From NCBI GenBank assembly GCA_900554215.1, contig USGG01000040.1, forward strand, positions 1-16,914: a stretch of 16,914 nucleotides of DNA, given 5' to 3'. This DNA comes from an uncultured Megasphaera sp. Lineage in GTDB: Bacteria > Bacillota > Negativicutes > Veillonellales > Megasphaeraceae. Of this stretch, positions 1-6,270 are shown piece by piece. The position numbers and the translations under genes were made by a program. The stretch's first letter is position 1; every line of letters starts with the position of its first letter. The notes under the pieces are model-generated. The model was given only the letters and a program-made list of their open reading frames with translations, did not search any database and had not been told where the DNA came from.

Positions 1-69
1 GCAGAAAACGGCGGCGACGTGTGGCGCTATGCCTTAGATTGCCTGACGAAGAAACAGTATCAGACCTGA
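1..69 (+). CDS. 3' end of an unidentified gene (partial)
   Basis: The window opens inside a reading frame that gives 22 residues (AENGGDVWRYALDCLTKKQY and two more) and stops at TGA 67-69. The fragment is too short to assign to a family. Its base composition is closer to the GC-richer genes than to the AT-rich pair that follows, so it probably marks the left edge of the host-like sequence. It could also be a spurious open frame, because only 22 codons are visible. Confidence 0.45.
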   Translation, partial: AENGGDVWRYALDCLTKKQYQT

Positions 70-172
70 ATTCACAGAAACTGAAGGTACTAAAAGGCTG
101 ATTTAAATGCCAAGATGTTTCTGTCAAATACATACCCATAACAACTTTACACTATCGATTAATACATAATAA

Positions 173-201
173 TTGCACAAATTGTTGGATTTCAGTATAA
201 T
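173..201 (+). promoter_or_regulatory. Promoter of the DUF262-HEPN pair
   Basis: TTGCAC at 173-178 and a perfect TATAAT at 196-201 are separated by 17 bp. Transcription would start near 208 and give a leader of about 30 nt before the TTG start at 238. A second TATAAT at 216-221 lies too close to the ribosome binding site and lacks a -35 box. The stretch 70-172 upstream is AT-rich and shows no gene. Confidence 0.6.
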
Positions 202-237
202 TGAAGGCAAAGCAATATAATACGAGAGGTGCTAATT

Positions 238-1293
238 TTGAAAACTTTTAAACCCAGAGCCTTTTCTATTTCTGATTTATATGATTGGTATAGTCAATCT
301 CCTACTCAACTGATATTAAATCCCAAGTTTCAGAGACGTGCAGTATGGAATCCGCAGTCAAAATCCTATTTAATAAATACAATTTTATTAGGATTGCCTT
401 TACCGCTGTTTTTTTTGCGCCAATGTACAGATCCGAAAACCAAAAAGACAATAAGAGAAGCTGTAGATGGACAACAACGGTTACGTACAATATTCGATTT
501 TATTGATAATGGTTTCCCTTTAAGAAAAGCGCAAAATGAAATATATGGCGGGAAATATTTTTCCGAGTTACCACCAGAAATTCAATCAGATTTTTTATCA
601 TACGAATTGACGGTTAATGTTTTGATAGACTTAGATGATAAAGATGTCCTAGATATTTTTGCACGTCTTAATTCCTATGGTGTTAAACTAAATAAACAAG
701 AGTTAATAAATGCTAAGTATTTTGGATATTTTAAGCAACTTGTATATTCATTGGGATTTGACTTTACAAAATATTGGGAAGTTAATAAATTATTTTCTAG
801 TGCCAATATAATGCGAATGAAGGAAGCAGAATTTGTTTCCGAATTATTAGTTGTAATGTTAGATGGAGTTCAAGATGTCAAATCTCTCGATAAGTATTAT
901 GCCCAATATGATGAGAATTTTGACAGTCGTAATGAAATAAGAAAAAGATTTGAGGAAACTATGGATTACATTGCTAACCTTTATGGTGGTAATTTTTCTA
1001 ACACTAGTTATAGTTCTTCACCTCTATTTTATAGTGTTTTTGTTGCAATTTATCACCTTAATTATGGTGTTAAGGGATTTGATTTCCCACGTCGTACTTT
1101 GCATGATACTGATGCTGCAAAGATTCGCGCTGCACTAGATGAAATAGAAAGTATTATCCAAAAGGGAAGTGATTTAACTTCCGAAGAACAAAAATTTATA
1201 ATTTCCTGCAAAAAATCCACAGGTCATAAAATTAACAAAAATATAAGATGTAGCTTTATGATGTCTACAATCAATAGACATTTAGGTATATGA
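238..1293 (+). CDS. DUF262 domain protein (ParB/GmrS-like), probable defence gene
   Basis: Predicted 351-residue cytoplasmic DUF262 protein. The N-terminal half carries the family's landmarks: NPKFQRRAVW at about 28-37, the nucleotide-handling motif DGQQR at 77-81, and FARLNSYGVKLNKQEL at about 141-156. DUF262 is a ParB-like fold that in GmrSD and related phage-defence proteins binds or hydrolyses nucleotides and acts as a sensor or switch. The C-terminal HNH nuclease half (DUF1524) of GmrSD is not visible here. The effector is therefore probably the next gene, which overlaps this one by 4 bases (ATGA). I chose TTG 238 because AGAGGTG at 225-231 sits 6-7 nt upstream; a GTG at 229 lies inside that ribosome binding site. 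The gene is far more AT-rich than its flanks, which suggests transfer. The family call is firm; a defence role is inference. Confidence 0.85.
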   Translation: MKTFKPRAFSISDLYDWYSQSPTQLILNPKFQRRAVWNPQSKSYLINTILLGLPLPLFFLRQCTDPKTKKTIREAVDGQQRLRTIFDFIDNGFPLRKAQNEIYGGKYFSELPPEIQSDFLSYELTVNVLIDLDDKDVLDIFARLNSYGVKLNKQELINAKYFGYFKQLVYSLGFDFTKYWEVNKLFSSANIMRMKEAEFVSELLVVMLDGVQDVKSLDKYYAQYDENFDSRNEIRKRFEETMDYIANLYGGNFSNTSYSSSPLFYSVFVAIYHLNYGVKGFDFPRRTLHDTDAAKIRAALDEIESIIQKGSDLTSEEQKFIISCKKSTGHKINKNIRCSFMMSTINRHLGI

Positions 1294-1922
1294 CAATGAT
1301 ATTAACAAATGTATGTCAAAATGCAATTCAACAATGTAATAAGTCTATTCAACTTGTACAACATACAAATGAATTTTTTAATTCAACTGTATCCAGTAAT
1401 GGCATTGTTTATTCTTCTGATTTGCATAATTGTGTTATTGATGGAGCCTTTTTAGAGTTATTTATGGCTTTTGAGCAATTTTTAGAGCAATCTTTTATTT
1501 GTTATATGTTAGGACAAGCAGGTATAAATGGCAATAGTTTTGTAAAGTATGTATCACCACAAAATGAAGAACATGCTATTAAGATACTAAAAGGAATCAG
1601 TCGCCATACAGATTTTACTAATCGAGATACTATTGTAACGTTTGCAAATAATTTTTTTGAGAATGGAGGTACATATATTTATTTAAATGCTATATCAACG
1701 GATTTTGAAGAAATGAAAAAAATAAGAAACGCAATTTCTCATATTTCCGTTGAAAGTGAACGGGCTTTTAAAGGTCTTGTTCGTAATAAGTTAGGAGGTC
1801 TTCCACCTAATGTTACTACATCAAGCTTTTTGAACACTATTGTACCAAATTCTACAACAACCTTTTTCAATTATTACAAAGATGTGGTAATTGATGCTAT
1901 TACTAATATATCTAATCCGTAA
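1290..1922 (+). CDS. HEPN-domain protein, probable RNase effector (MAE_28990/MAE_18760-like)
   Basis: Predicted 210-residue soluble, mostly helical protein. Residues 146-151 read RNAISH, the R-x4-H catalytic signature of HEPN ribonucleases, preceded by the helix DFEEMKKI. An early helix (EFLxxF-like, about 56-70) and the GGTYIYLNAI stretch at about 126-135 fit the MAE_28990/MAE_18760-like HEPN family, whose members often stand beside ParB-type genes. HEPN domains with this motif commonly cut RNA in toxin-antitoxin and abortive-infection systems. The ATG at 1290 overlaps the DUF262 stop (ATGA) and has only a weak ribosome binding site of its own, so translation is probably coupled. ATG 1296 is an alternative start. 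HEPN membership is well supported; the exact subfamily and target RNA are unknown. Codon use is AT-rich like its partner. Confidence 0.75.
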   Translation: MTMILTNVCQNAIQQCNKSIQLVQHTNEFFNSTVSSNGIVYSSDLHNCVIDGAFLELFMAFEQFLEQSFICYMLGQAGINGNSFVKYVSPQNEEHAIKILKGISRHTDFTNRDTIVTFANNFFENGGTYIYLNAISTDFEEMKKIRNAISHISVESERAFKGLVRNKLGGLPPNVTTSSFLNTIVPNSTTTFFNYYKDVVIDAITNISNP

Positions 1923-2032
1923 TTAAATGAACGGAAACTGATTTTTCAAAAAATAATCTCTGTTTAGCATTCTGTCTGCCAGTATTATTGATAATTGGTT
2001 GTGAATACTTCGTTATCAGCGTAAGCCAAGTG

Positions 2033-2071
2033 AGAAAGGGGCTTTTTCCCATAGGGGAGAGGGCCCTTTTT
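2033..2071 (+). terminator. Long hairpin, probable terminator of the DUF262-HEPN unit
   Basis: An 18-bp near-continuous stem (33-50 with 54-71 of the 2000s) closes on a 3-nt ATA loop. It has one G-G mismatch and several G-U pairs. The T tract (2067-2071) pairs with the A/G-rich left arm instead of trailing freely, so it is not a textbook terminator. It lies 110 nt after the HEPN stop and about 110 nt before the LysR gene. The rest of 1923-2182 shows no gene. Confidence 0.45.
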
Positions 2072-2089
2072 CCTTGAGCTGCTCTACGA

Positions 2090-2118
2090 TTGAATTTTAT
2101 GGGGAAAAATGATACGAT
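2090..2118 (+). promoter_or_regulatory. Possible promoter of the LysR gene
   Basis: TTGAAT (2090-2095) and TACGAT (2113-2118) are 17 bp apart. Each matches the sigma-A consensus at four positions. An AT-rich stretch follows (2119-2133) before the ribosome binding site GAAAGGGGA at 2167-2175. Confidence 0.35.
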
Positions 2119-2182
2119 TACATATATATTTTAAGAATGGCCTTTAATATTCGAGGGATGTCTGCTGAAAGGGGAATGGGAA

Positions 2183-3082
2183 ATGGAACTGCGCGTGCTG
2201 AAGTATTTTTTAGTCGTTGCCAGAGAAGAAAATATTACGAAAGCGGCTAAGATGCTGCACATTACGCAGCCTACCTTGTCGCGCCAGCTCATGCAGATGG
2301 AGGAAGAGTTCGGCGTGTCCCTGTTCAAGCGCAGCAAGCACAGCATCATCCTGACCGAGGAGGGCATGATACTGCGCCGCCGGGCCCAGGAGCTCGTCGA
2401 CCTGGCCGAAAAGACGGCGAAGGAAGTGTCGCGGCAGGACGAGGTCATTTCCGGCGAAATCGCCATCGGCTGCGGCGAGACGAAAAATCTGGAGCCGATG
2501 GCCAAGGTCATGGCGGCCTTTCAGCAGGCTTATAGAGAAGTGCAGTTTACCTTGTATACGGGCATTGCCGACGACGTGAAGGAGCGCATCGAGCAGGGAA
2601 CCCTCGATTTCGGCCTGCTCATCGAGCCCGTAGACGTGAGCAAGTACAGCTACCTGCGCATGCCCCTCAAGGACTGCTGGACCGTGCTGATGCGGCAGGA
2701 TCATCCCTTGGCGGCCAAGGAAGCCGTCGAGCCGCAGGATTTAGCAGGGCAGCGCCTCATCATGCCGGCCCGCTTATCCGTAAAAAATCAGGTTGAAGCC
2801 TGGCTGGGACGATGGCAGTCCGACGTGCGCCTGGCTGCGTATATGAATCTGTCGGCGTACAACAAGATGATCCTGACGGACAACGGCGTCGGCTTGGCCC
2901 TGGGGCTGGACTTCGACACGGCGCTGCCGAGCCTGTGCATGCGTCCTATGAAGCCGTTCATCGAAAACGGAAGCTACATGGTCTGGAAAAAGAATCAATT
3001 CCTGCCGCCCCTGCTGGAACGGTTCATCGAGTTTACCGAAGCGTATCTGCGGGAGCACTATGGAACGCAGGACGGCGAATAG
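2183..3082 (+). CDS. LysR-family transcriptional regulator
   Basis: Predicted 299-residue regulator with the usual LysR architecture and length. The winged helix-turn-helix spans about residues 1-60, with the recognition segment around ITKAAKMLHITQPTLSRQL. A linker helix runs to about 85, and a periplasmic-binding-protein-like effector domain begins at about 90 (GEIAIGCGE). The ATG at 2183 has GAAAGGGGA 7 nt upstream. LysR proteins bind a small ligand and usually regulate a neighbouring gene. Here the neighbour on the same strand is the riboswitch-led sugar kinase, and a 19-bp palindrome lies at that gene's promoter (3177-3195), so the kinase is a plausible target. The ligand cannot be read from the sequence. 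Codon use is GC-rich like the rest of the chromosome. Confidence 0.9.
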   Translation: MELRVLKYFLVVAREENITKAAKMLHITQPTLSRQLMQMEEEFGVSLFKRSKHSIILTEEGMILRRRAQELVDLAEKTAKEVSRQDEVISGEIAIGCGETKNLEPMAKVMAAFQQAYREVQFTLYTGIADDVKERIEQGTLDFGLLIEPVDVSKYSYLRMPLKDCWTVLMRQDHPLAAKEAVEPQDLAGQRLIMPARLSVKNQVEAWLGRWQSDVRLAAYMNLSAYNKMILTDNGVGLALGLDFDTALPSLCMRPMKPFIENGSYMVWKKNQFLPPLLERFIEFTEAYLREHYGTQDGE

Positions 3083-3145
3083 GGCGTCGGTGTCTGGATA
3101 GAGCCGTTTCATACCGGCGGACTTTGCCTTTTGCCGTCGTCTTAC

Positions 3146-3174
3146 TTGTTTTTTCTATTCCGTCGTAGTATGAT
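3146..3174 (+). promoter_or_regulatory. Promoter of the riboswitch-kinase transcript
   Basis: TTGTTT (3146-3151) and TATGAT (3169-3174) are 17 bp apart. Transcription would begin near 3181, about 38 nt before the FMN aptamer. Confidence 0.5.
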
Positions 3175-3176
3175 AT

Positions 3177-3195
3177 ATATGTAAAAAATACATAT
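3177..3195 (+). promoter_or_regulatory. Palindromic possible operator at the kinase promoter
   Basis: The sequence is a perfect 7-bp dyad, ATATGTA-N5-TACATAT, centred at 3186 and lying over the predicted transcription start. It is a candidate binding site for the adjacent LysR protein, whose sites are typically AT-rich interrupted dyads. A looser repeat, ATGTAAA (3179-3185) and TTTACAT (3202-3208), overlaps it. The region is AT-rich, so chance cannot be excluded. Confidence 0.4.
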
Positions 3196-3218
3196 TATAT
3201 ATTTACATTAATATATTT

Positions 3219-3349
3219 AGTCTTTGAGGCAAGGTGAGAAAGGGAAATCCTTTCATAGTCCTGACCGGCGGTGACAGTCCGCAACCTCCTGAGGGAGCTG
3301 ACCCGGTGAATTTCCGGGACCGACAGTATAGTCTGGATGAGAAAAGACT
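3219..3349 (+). ncRNA. FMN riboswitch aptamer (RFN element)
   Basis: The conserved RFN blocks are present in order: GAGGCAAGGTG, CTGACCGGCGGTGACAGTCC, the stem around CCTCCTGAGGGAGCTGACCC, GGTGAATTTCCGGGACCGAC, and AGTATAGTCTGGATGAGA. The closing helix P1 forms between AGTCTTT (3219-3225) and AAAGACT (3343-3349). The P2 region is longer than usual, with an extra GAAAGG/CCTTTC hairpin at about 3238-3254. This aptamer binds flavin mononucleotide and normally shuts off riboflavin synthesis or transport genes. Here the next gene is a sugar kinase, which is unusual. Confidence 0.93.
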
Positions 3350-3393
3350 TCGAGTGCGGTCAGGTGTGTTTGCCGCGCCGTTCTCAAGCGCAG

Positions 3394-3422
3394 AAAGGCT
3401 GGATGTATTCCAGCCTTTTTTT
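3394..3422 (+). terminator. Intrinsic terminator of the FMN riboswitch expression platform
   Basis: The stem AGGCTGGA (3396-3403) and TCCAGCCT (3409-3416) has a 5-nt loop and is followed by a run of Ts to 3422. It sits 45 nt after the aptamer and 28 nt before the kinase start, the expected position for FMN-dependent premature termination. The conserved aptamer segment AGTCTGGA (3330-3337) could pair with the terminator's right arm and act as antiterminator. Confidence 0.88.
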
Positions 3423-3450
3423 GATTTGCCGAAAGATAGAAGGGCAGGTA

Positions 3451-5013
3451 ATGGGTATGGAAAAGAAGTATTATTTGGGATTTGACGCCGGGACGCAGAG
3501 CGTGAAGGTTGCCGTGTACAGCGAGGACATGGAATGCGTGGCTATGGACACGGCTAAGACGACGCTGTACTATCCTCATCCCGGCTGGGTACAGATGGAC
3601 GTAGATGAGTACTATCGCCTCATCAAGCAGTGCATGGCATCGTGCAGCCGCCAGCTGGAAGAAAAGGGGATTTCCCCGGCAGCCGTGCGGGCTATTATGG
3701 GCGACGGCATTATATGCGGCATTGCCGGTATCGACGCTGAAGGAAAGGCCGTGACGCCGTATGTCAATTATCTGGACAGCCGAACGGCTGGCGATGTAGA
3801 AGCTTTGAAGGCGCTGGACCTGGATATATGGGCTGCTGAAACGGGCAACGCCGAGCCCAACGTCATGTTTCCTGCTATGTTTGCCCGCTGGTTTATGAAA
3901 CATGTGCCGGCTTTTGCCGAAAAGGGCGTCAAGTTCGTCCATAACTGCCCGTATGTCCTCATGCATTTGGCCGGATTGAAAGGGGAAGATGCGTTTATCG
4001 ACTGGGGCGCCATGTCCGGATGGGGACTGGGGTACAACGTCGTGACTAAAGAATGGTCCGACGAACAGCTGCGTATTCTGGGCATTGATAAGAAATACAT
4101 GCCGCGCATCGTCAAGCCTTGGGATATTATTGGACATCTCTGCGAAGATGACGCGCTGGAAACGGGCTTTCCGGCTGGCATTCCTATTTGCGCCGGCGCC
4201 GGCGATACGATGGAATCCATGATGGGCAGCGGCATTCTGGAGGCGGGAAAGGCCGTCGACGTAGCCGGCACATGCGCCATGTTCTGCGCCGCTACAGATG
4301 GTATTATTCCCGAATTATCCGTGCCGGGAAGCGGGCTCATCTTTAACTCAGGCACCCTGCCGGGGACGTATTTCTATTGGGGCATGGTGCGGACCGGCGG
4401 CTTGGCTCTGCGCTGGTTTAAGGATTTTGTCTGCCGCCGTGAAGACGATGCGTATTATGCCGAGCTGGATAGGCTGGCGGAACGCCATCCGGCAGGATGT
4501 GACGGTGCGATGTTCATTCCGTATCTGACCGGCGGAAACGGTGAGTTTCCCTACGTGCGCGGGACTTTTACGGGATTGACTCTCGACTCCGATCAGGGGG
4601 CGATGTGGCGATGCGTTTTGGAAGGCATCGGCTACGACTACATGGAAGTTACCGACCGGTACCGGGCAGCAGGTATCGACTTGACGACGCTGACCATTAC
4701 GGAAGGGGGAAGCCGTGATGATTTGTGGAATCAAATCAAAGCAGATATGCTTGACACGCAGGTATCGACACTGCGCGTAGCCGGCGGTGCTGTACCGACG
4801 AACTGCATCGTAGCTGCCTATGGCGCAGGCGATATTGCTGACCTCAAACAGGCTCTCCAGCGGCAGCTCGCCGTCCATAAGACCTTTAGGCCGAATAGGG
4901 ACAACACGCTCATGTATCGGCGGCAATATGAACAAAGACGCCGCATATTGCAGGCTTTAAACAGCGGCGAAGGGCAAAAAATGAATTGTGAAAAATTACA
5001 TAATCTGGTATAA
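3451..5013 (+). CDS. FGGY-family carbohydrate kinase (xylulokinase-like), under FMN riboswitch
   Basis: Predicted 520-residue cytoplasmic sugar kinase of the FGGY family, close to the usual length. The N-terminal actin-like ATPase fold opens with YLGFDAGTQSVKV (8-20), the phosphate-binding loop. The probable catalytic base is Asp252 in GAGDT, and the second domain contains GTFTGLTLDSDQGAMWRCVL and TEGGSRDDLWNQIKAD, typical of FGGY enzymes. Family members phosphorylate xylulose, ribulose, glycerol, gluconate and similar substrates; the substrate here cannot be decided. ATG 3451 has AGAAGG 7 nt upstream; ATG 3457 is an alternative. The gene appears monocistronic and lies just after an FMN aptamer and terminator, so its expression should fall when FMN is plentiful. 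A ribitol- or ribulose-type substrate linked to flavin turnover is an attractive but unproven idea. It could also be a gene that fell under an orphaned riboswitch. Confidence 0.88.
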   Translation: MGMEKKYYLGFDAGTQSVKVAVYSEDMECVAMDTAKTTLYYPHPGWVQMDVDEYYRLIKQCMASCSRQLEEKGISPAAVRAIMGDGIICGIAGIDAEGKAVTPYVNYLDSRTAGDVEALKALDLDIWAAETGNAEPNVMFPAMFARWFMKHVPAFAEKGVKFVHNCPYVLMHLAGLKGEDAFIDWGAMSGWGLGYNVVTKEWSDEQLRILGIDKKYMPRIVKPWDIIGHLCEDDALETGFPAGIPICAGAGDTMESMMGSGILEAGKAVDVAGTCAMFCAATDGIIPELSVPGSGLIFNSGTLPGTYFYWGMVRTGGLALRWFKDFVCRREDDAYYAELDRLAERHPAGCDGAMFIPYLTGGNGEFPYVRGTFTGLTLDSDQGAMWRCVLEGIGYDYMEVTDRYRAAGIDLTTLTITEGGSRDDLWNQIKADMLDTQVSTLRVAGGAVPTNCIVAAYGAGDIADLKQALQRQLAVHKTFRPNRDNTLMYRRQYEQRRRILQALNSGEGQKMNCEKLHNLV

Positions 5014-5120
5014 CCAATGTTCATAATATAACGTAGTAAACGGCGATTTTGATATCGAATGATGAAATAAAAGTATTGGACATAGTTTATGTATAAAAAA
5101 AACGTATACATAATATGCAG

Positions 5121-5164
5121 TTTTTTGGAAAAATCGCGTTTTTTCAGTAGATTTTTTTGGAAAA
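5121..5164 (+). repeat. Direct repeat upstream of hbd, possible regulator site
   Basis: TTTTTTGGAAAA occurs at 5121-5132 and again at 5153-5164, 32 bp apart, which is about three helical turns. Both copies are followed by a similar CG-containing tail. The second copy abuts the extended -10 promoter of hbd. The arrangement fits a regulator binding the same face of the helix. AT-rich repeats can also arise by chance. Confidence 0.4.
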
Positions 5165-5166
5165 CG

Positions 5167-5175
5167 TGATATACT
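5167..5175 (+). promoter_or_regulatory. Extended -10 promoter of hbd
   Basis: TGATATACT carries the extended -10 TG and a TATACT hexamer. No good -35 box lies at the right distance, as is common for extended -10 promoters. The leader would be about 85-90 nt long. The rest of 5014-5166 shows no gene and no clear terminator for the kinase. Confidence 0.5.
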
Positions 5176-5208
5176 ATGAGTGTAAGCAGTGAAACTTATT
5201 TTAATAAC

Positions 5209-5250
5209 GCGCGTGAGTTTTCGAAAGAGACTCGTGAAAAAAATCACGCG
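5209..5250 (+). promoter_or_regulatory. Structured leader hairpin before hbd
   Basis: CGCGTGA (5210-5216) and TCACGCG (5244-5250) are perfect inverted repeats enclosing a smaller GAGT/ACTC hairpin with a TTTCGAAA core. The structure ends 4 nt before the strong ribosome binding site AAGGAGGAG (5255-5263). It may stabilise the mRNA or set translation. Confidence 0.45.
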
Positions 5251-5269
5251 AAATAAGGAGGAGTTTAAC

Positions 5270-6127
5270 ATGTTTTGTAAAAAGGTAATGGTTATTGGCG
5301 CAGGCACCATGGGTTCCGGTATCGCTCAGGTATTTGCTGTTAACGGTTGCGAAGTCGTTTTGAATGATATTAAAGACGAATTCATCGCCGGCGGCAAAGC
5401 TAAAATTGATAAAGCCTTAACGAAATTGGTCAGCAAAGAAAAAATGACGCAGGAAGAAAAAGACGCCGTAATGGGCCGCATTTCCGGTTTCGTTACTCGT
5501 ACGGCCGACAACATGAAAGACATCGACCTCGTTGTTGAAGCTGCTATCGAAGATTTGAAAATCAAATCGGCTATTTTCAAAGAATTAGACGAACTCTGCC
5601 CGGAACACACGATTCTGGCCAGCAACACGTCCTCTTTGTCCATCACGCAGATCGGCGCAGCTACAAAACGTCCGGACAAAGTTATCGGCATGCACTTTTT
5701 CAACCCGGCTCCGGTCATGAAATTGATCGAACTCATCAACGGCATCGCTACTTCTGAAGATACGTTTGCAAAAATCAAAGAAGTATCCGAAGAAATCGGC
5801 AAATCCCCGGTTAAAGTAGCAGACTTCCCGGGCTTCGTAGGCAACCGCGTCGTTATCCCCATGATCAACGAAGCTATCCAGGCTTTGATGGAAGGCGTAG
5901 CTTCCAAAGAAGATATCGATTCCGTATGCAAACTGGGCTTCAACCATCCGATGGGCCCCTTGGCTTTGAGCGATTTGATCGGCAACGACGTTGTTCTCCA
6001 TATCATGGAAGTTCTCTATGAAGGTTTCGGCGATCCGAAATATCGTCCCTGCCCGCTCCTCAAAACGTATGTTAACGCCGGCTACCTCGGCCGCAAAACG
6101 GGCAAAGGCTTCTACGACTACAAATAA
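5270..6127 (+). CDS. hbd: 3-hydroxybutyryl-CoA dehydrogenase
   Basis: Predicted 285-residue NAD(P)-dependent enzyme that reduces acetoacetyl-CoA to 3-hydroxybutyryl-CoA on the way to butyrate and longer fatty acids. The Rossmann motif GAGTMGSGIAQ lies at 10-20, with Asp33 at the end of the second strand, where it would contact the cofactor ribose. The active-site pair is His142 (MHFFNPAP) and Glu154 (LIELING), 12 residues apart as in the family, with Ser119 in SNTSS. The C-terminal dimerisation domain begins near GFVGNRV. ATG 5270 has AAGGAGGAG 6 nt upstream; longer open frames to 5189 run through the leader. Codon use strongly favours GAA and AAA, unlike the neighbouring kinase and LysR genes, which suggests high expression. 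Crotonase, the next step, follows 143 nt downstream. The gene ends in tandem stops. Confidence 0.95.
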   Translation: MFCKKVMVIGAGTMGSGIAQVFAVNGCEVVLNDIKDEFIAGGKAKIDKALTKLVSKEKMTQEEKDAVMGRISGFVTRTADNMKDIDLVVEAAIEDLKIKSAIFKELDELCPEHTILASNTSSLSITQIGAATKRPDKVIGMHFFNPAPVMKLIELINGIATSEDTFAKIKEVSEEIGKSPVKVADFPGFVGNRVVIPMINEAIQALMEGVASKEDIDSVCKLGFNHPMGPLALSDLIGNDVVLHIMEVLYEGFGDPKYRPCPLLKTYVNAGYLGRKTGKGFYDYK

Positions 6128-6199
6128 TAAGCGAGCAGTACAAACACAACTCTATAAGCAAGCGATGTAAACTCAAGCGATTTATATTTGTCAGGCAGC

Positions 6200-6219
6200 G
6201 GGCGTGAGTATTCACGCCC
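6200..6219 (+). promoter_or_regulatory. Perfect hairpin between hbd and crt
   Basis: GGGCGTGA (6200-6207) and TCACGCCC (6212-6219) form an 8-bp stem on a 4-nt GTAT loop. The following CTTGTTTGC is too poor in T for a strong terminator, so partial termination, RNA processing or 3'-end protection of hbd mRNA are all possible. A second short dyad, CACGT-CCT-ACGTG, lies at 6228-6240. No convincing separate promoter for crt is visible. Confidence 0.6.
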
Positions 6220-6270
6220 CTTGTTTGCACGTCCTACGTGTGAATATATTTATTTTGGGAGGGTTCTAAC

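Noticed and set aside
229..237. GTG 229 as start of the DUF262 gene
   Set aside because: It lies within the AGAGGTG ribosome binding site that serves the TTG at 238, so it would have no binding site of its own.
3337..3450. N-terminal extension of the sugar kinase
   Set aside because: It would translate the riboswitch and terminator. The family's N-terminus and the AGAAGG site fix the start at 3451 or 3457.
3234..3485. 83-codon plus-strand frame
   Set aside because: It runs through the FMN aptamer and terminator; the RNA structure explains the sequence.
6225..6250. Separate promoter for crt (TTGCAC and TATATT)
   Set aside because: The spacing is only 14 bp and transcription would start at the ribosome binding site.
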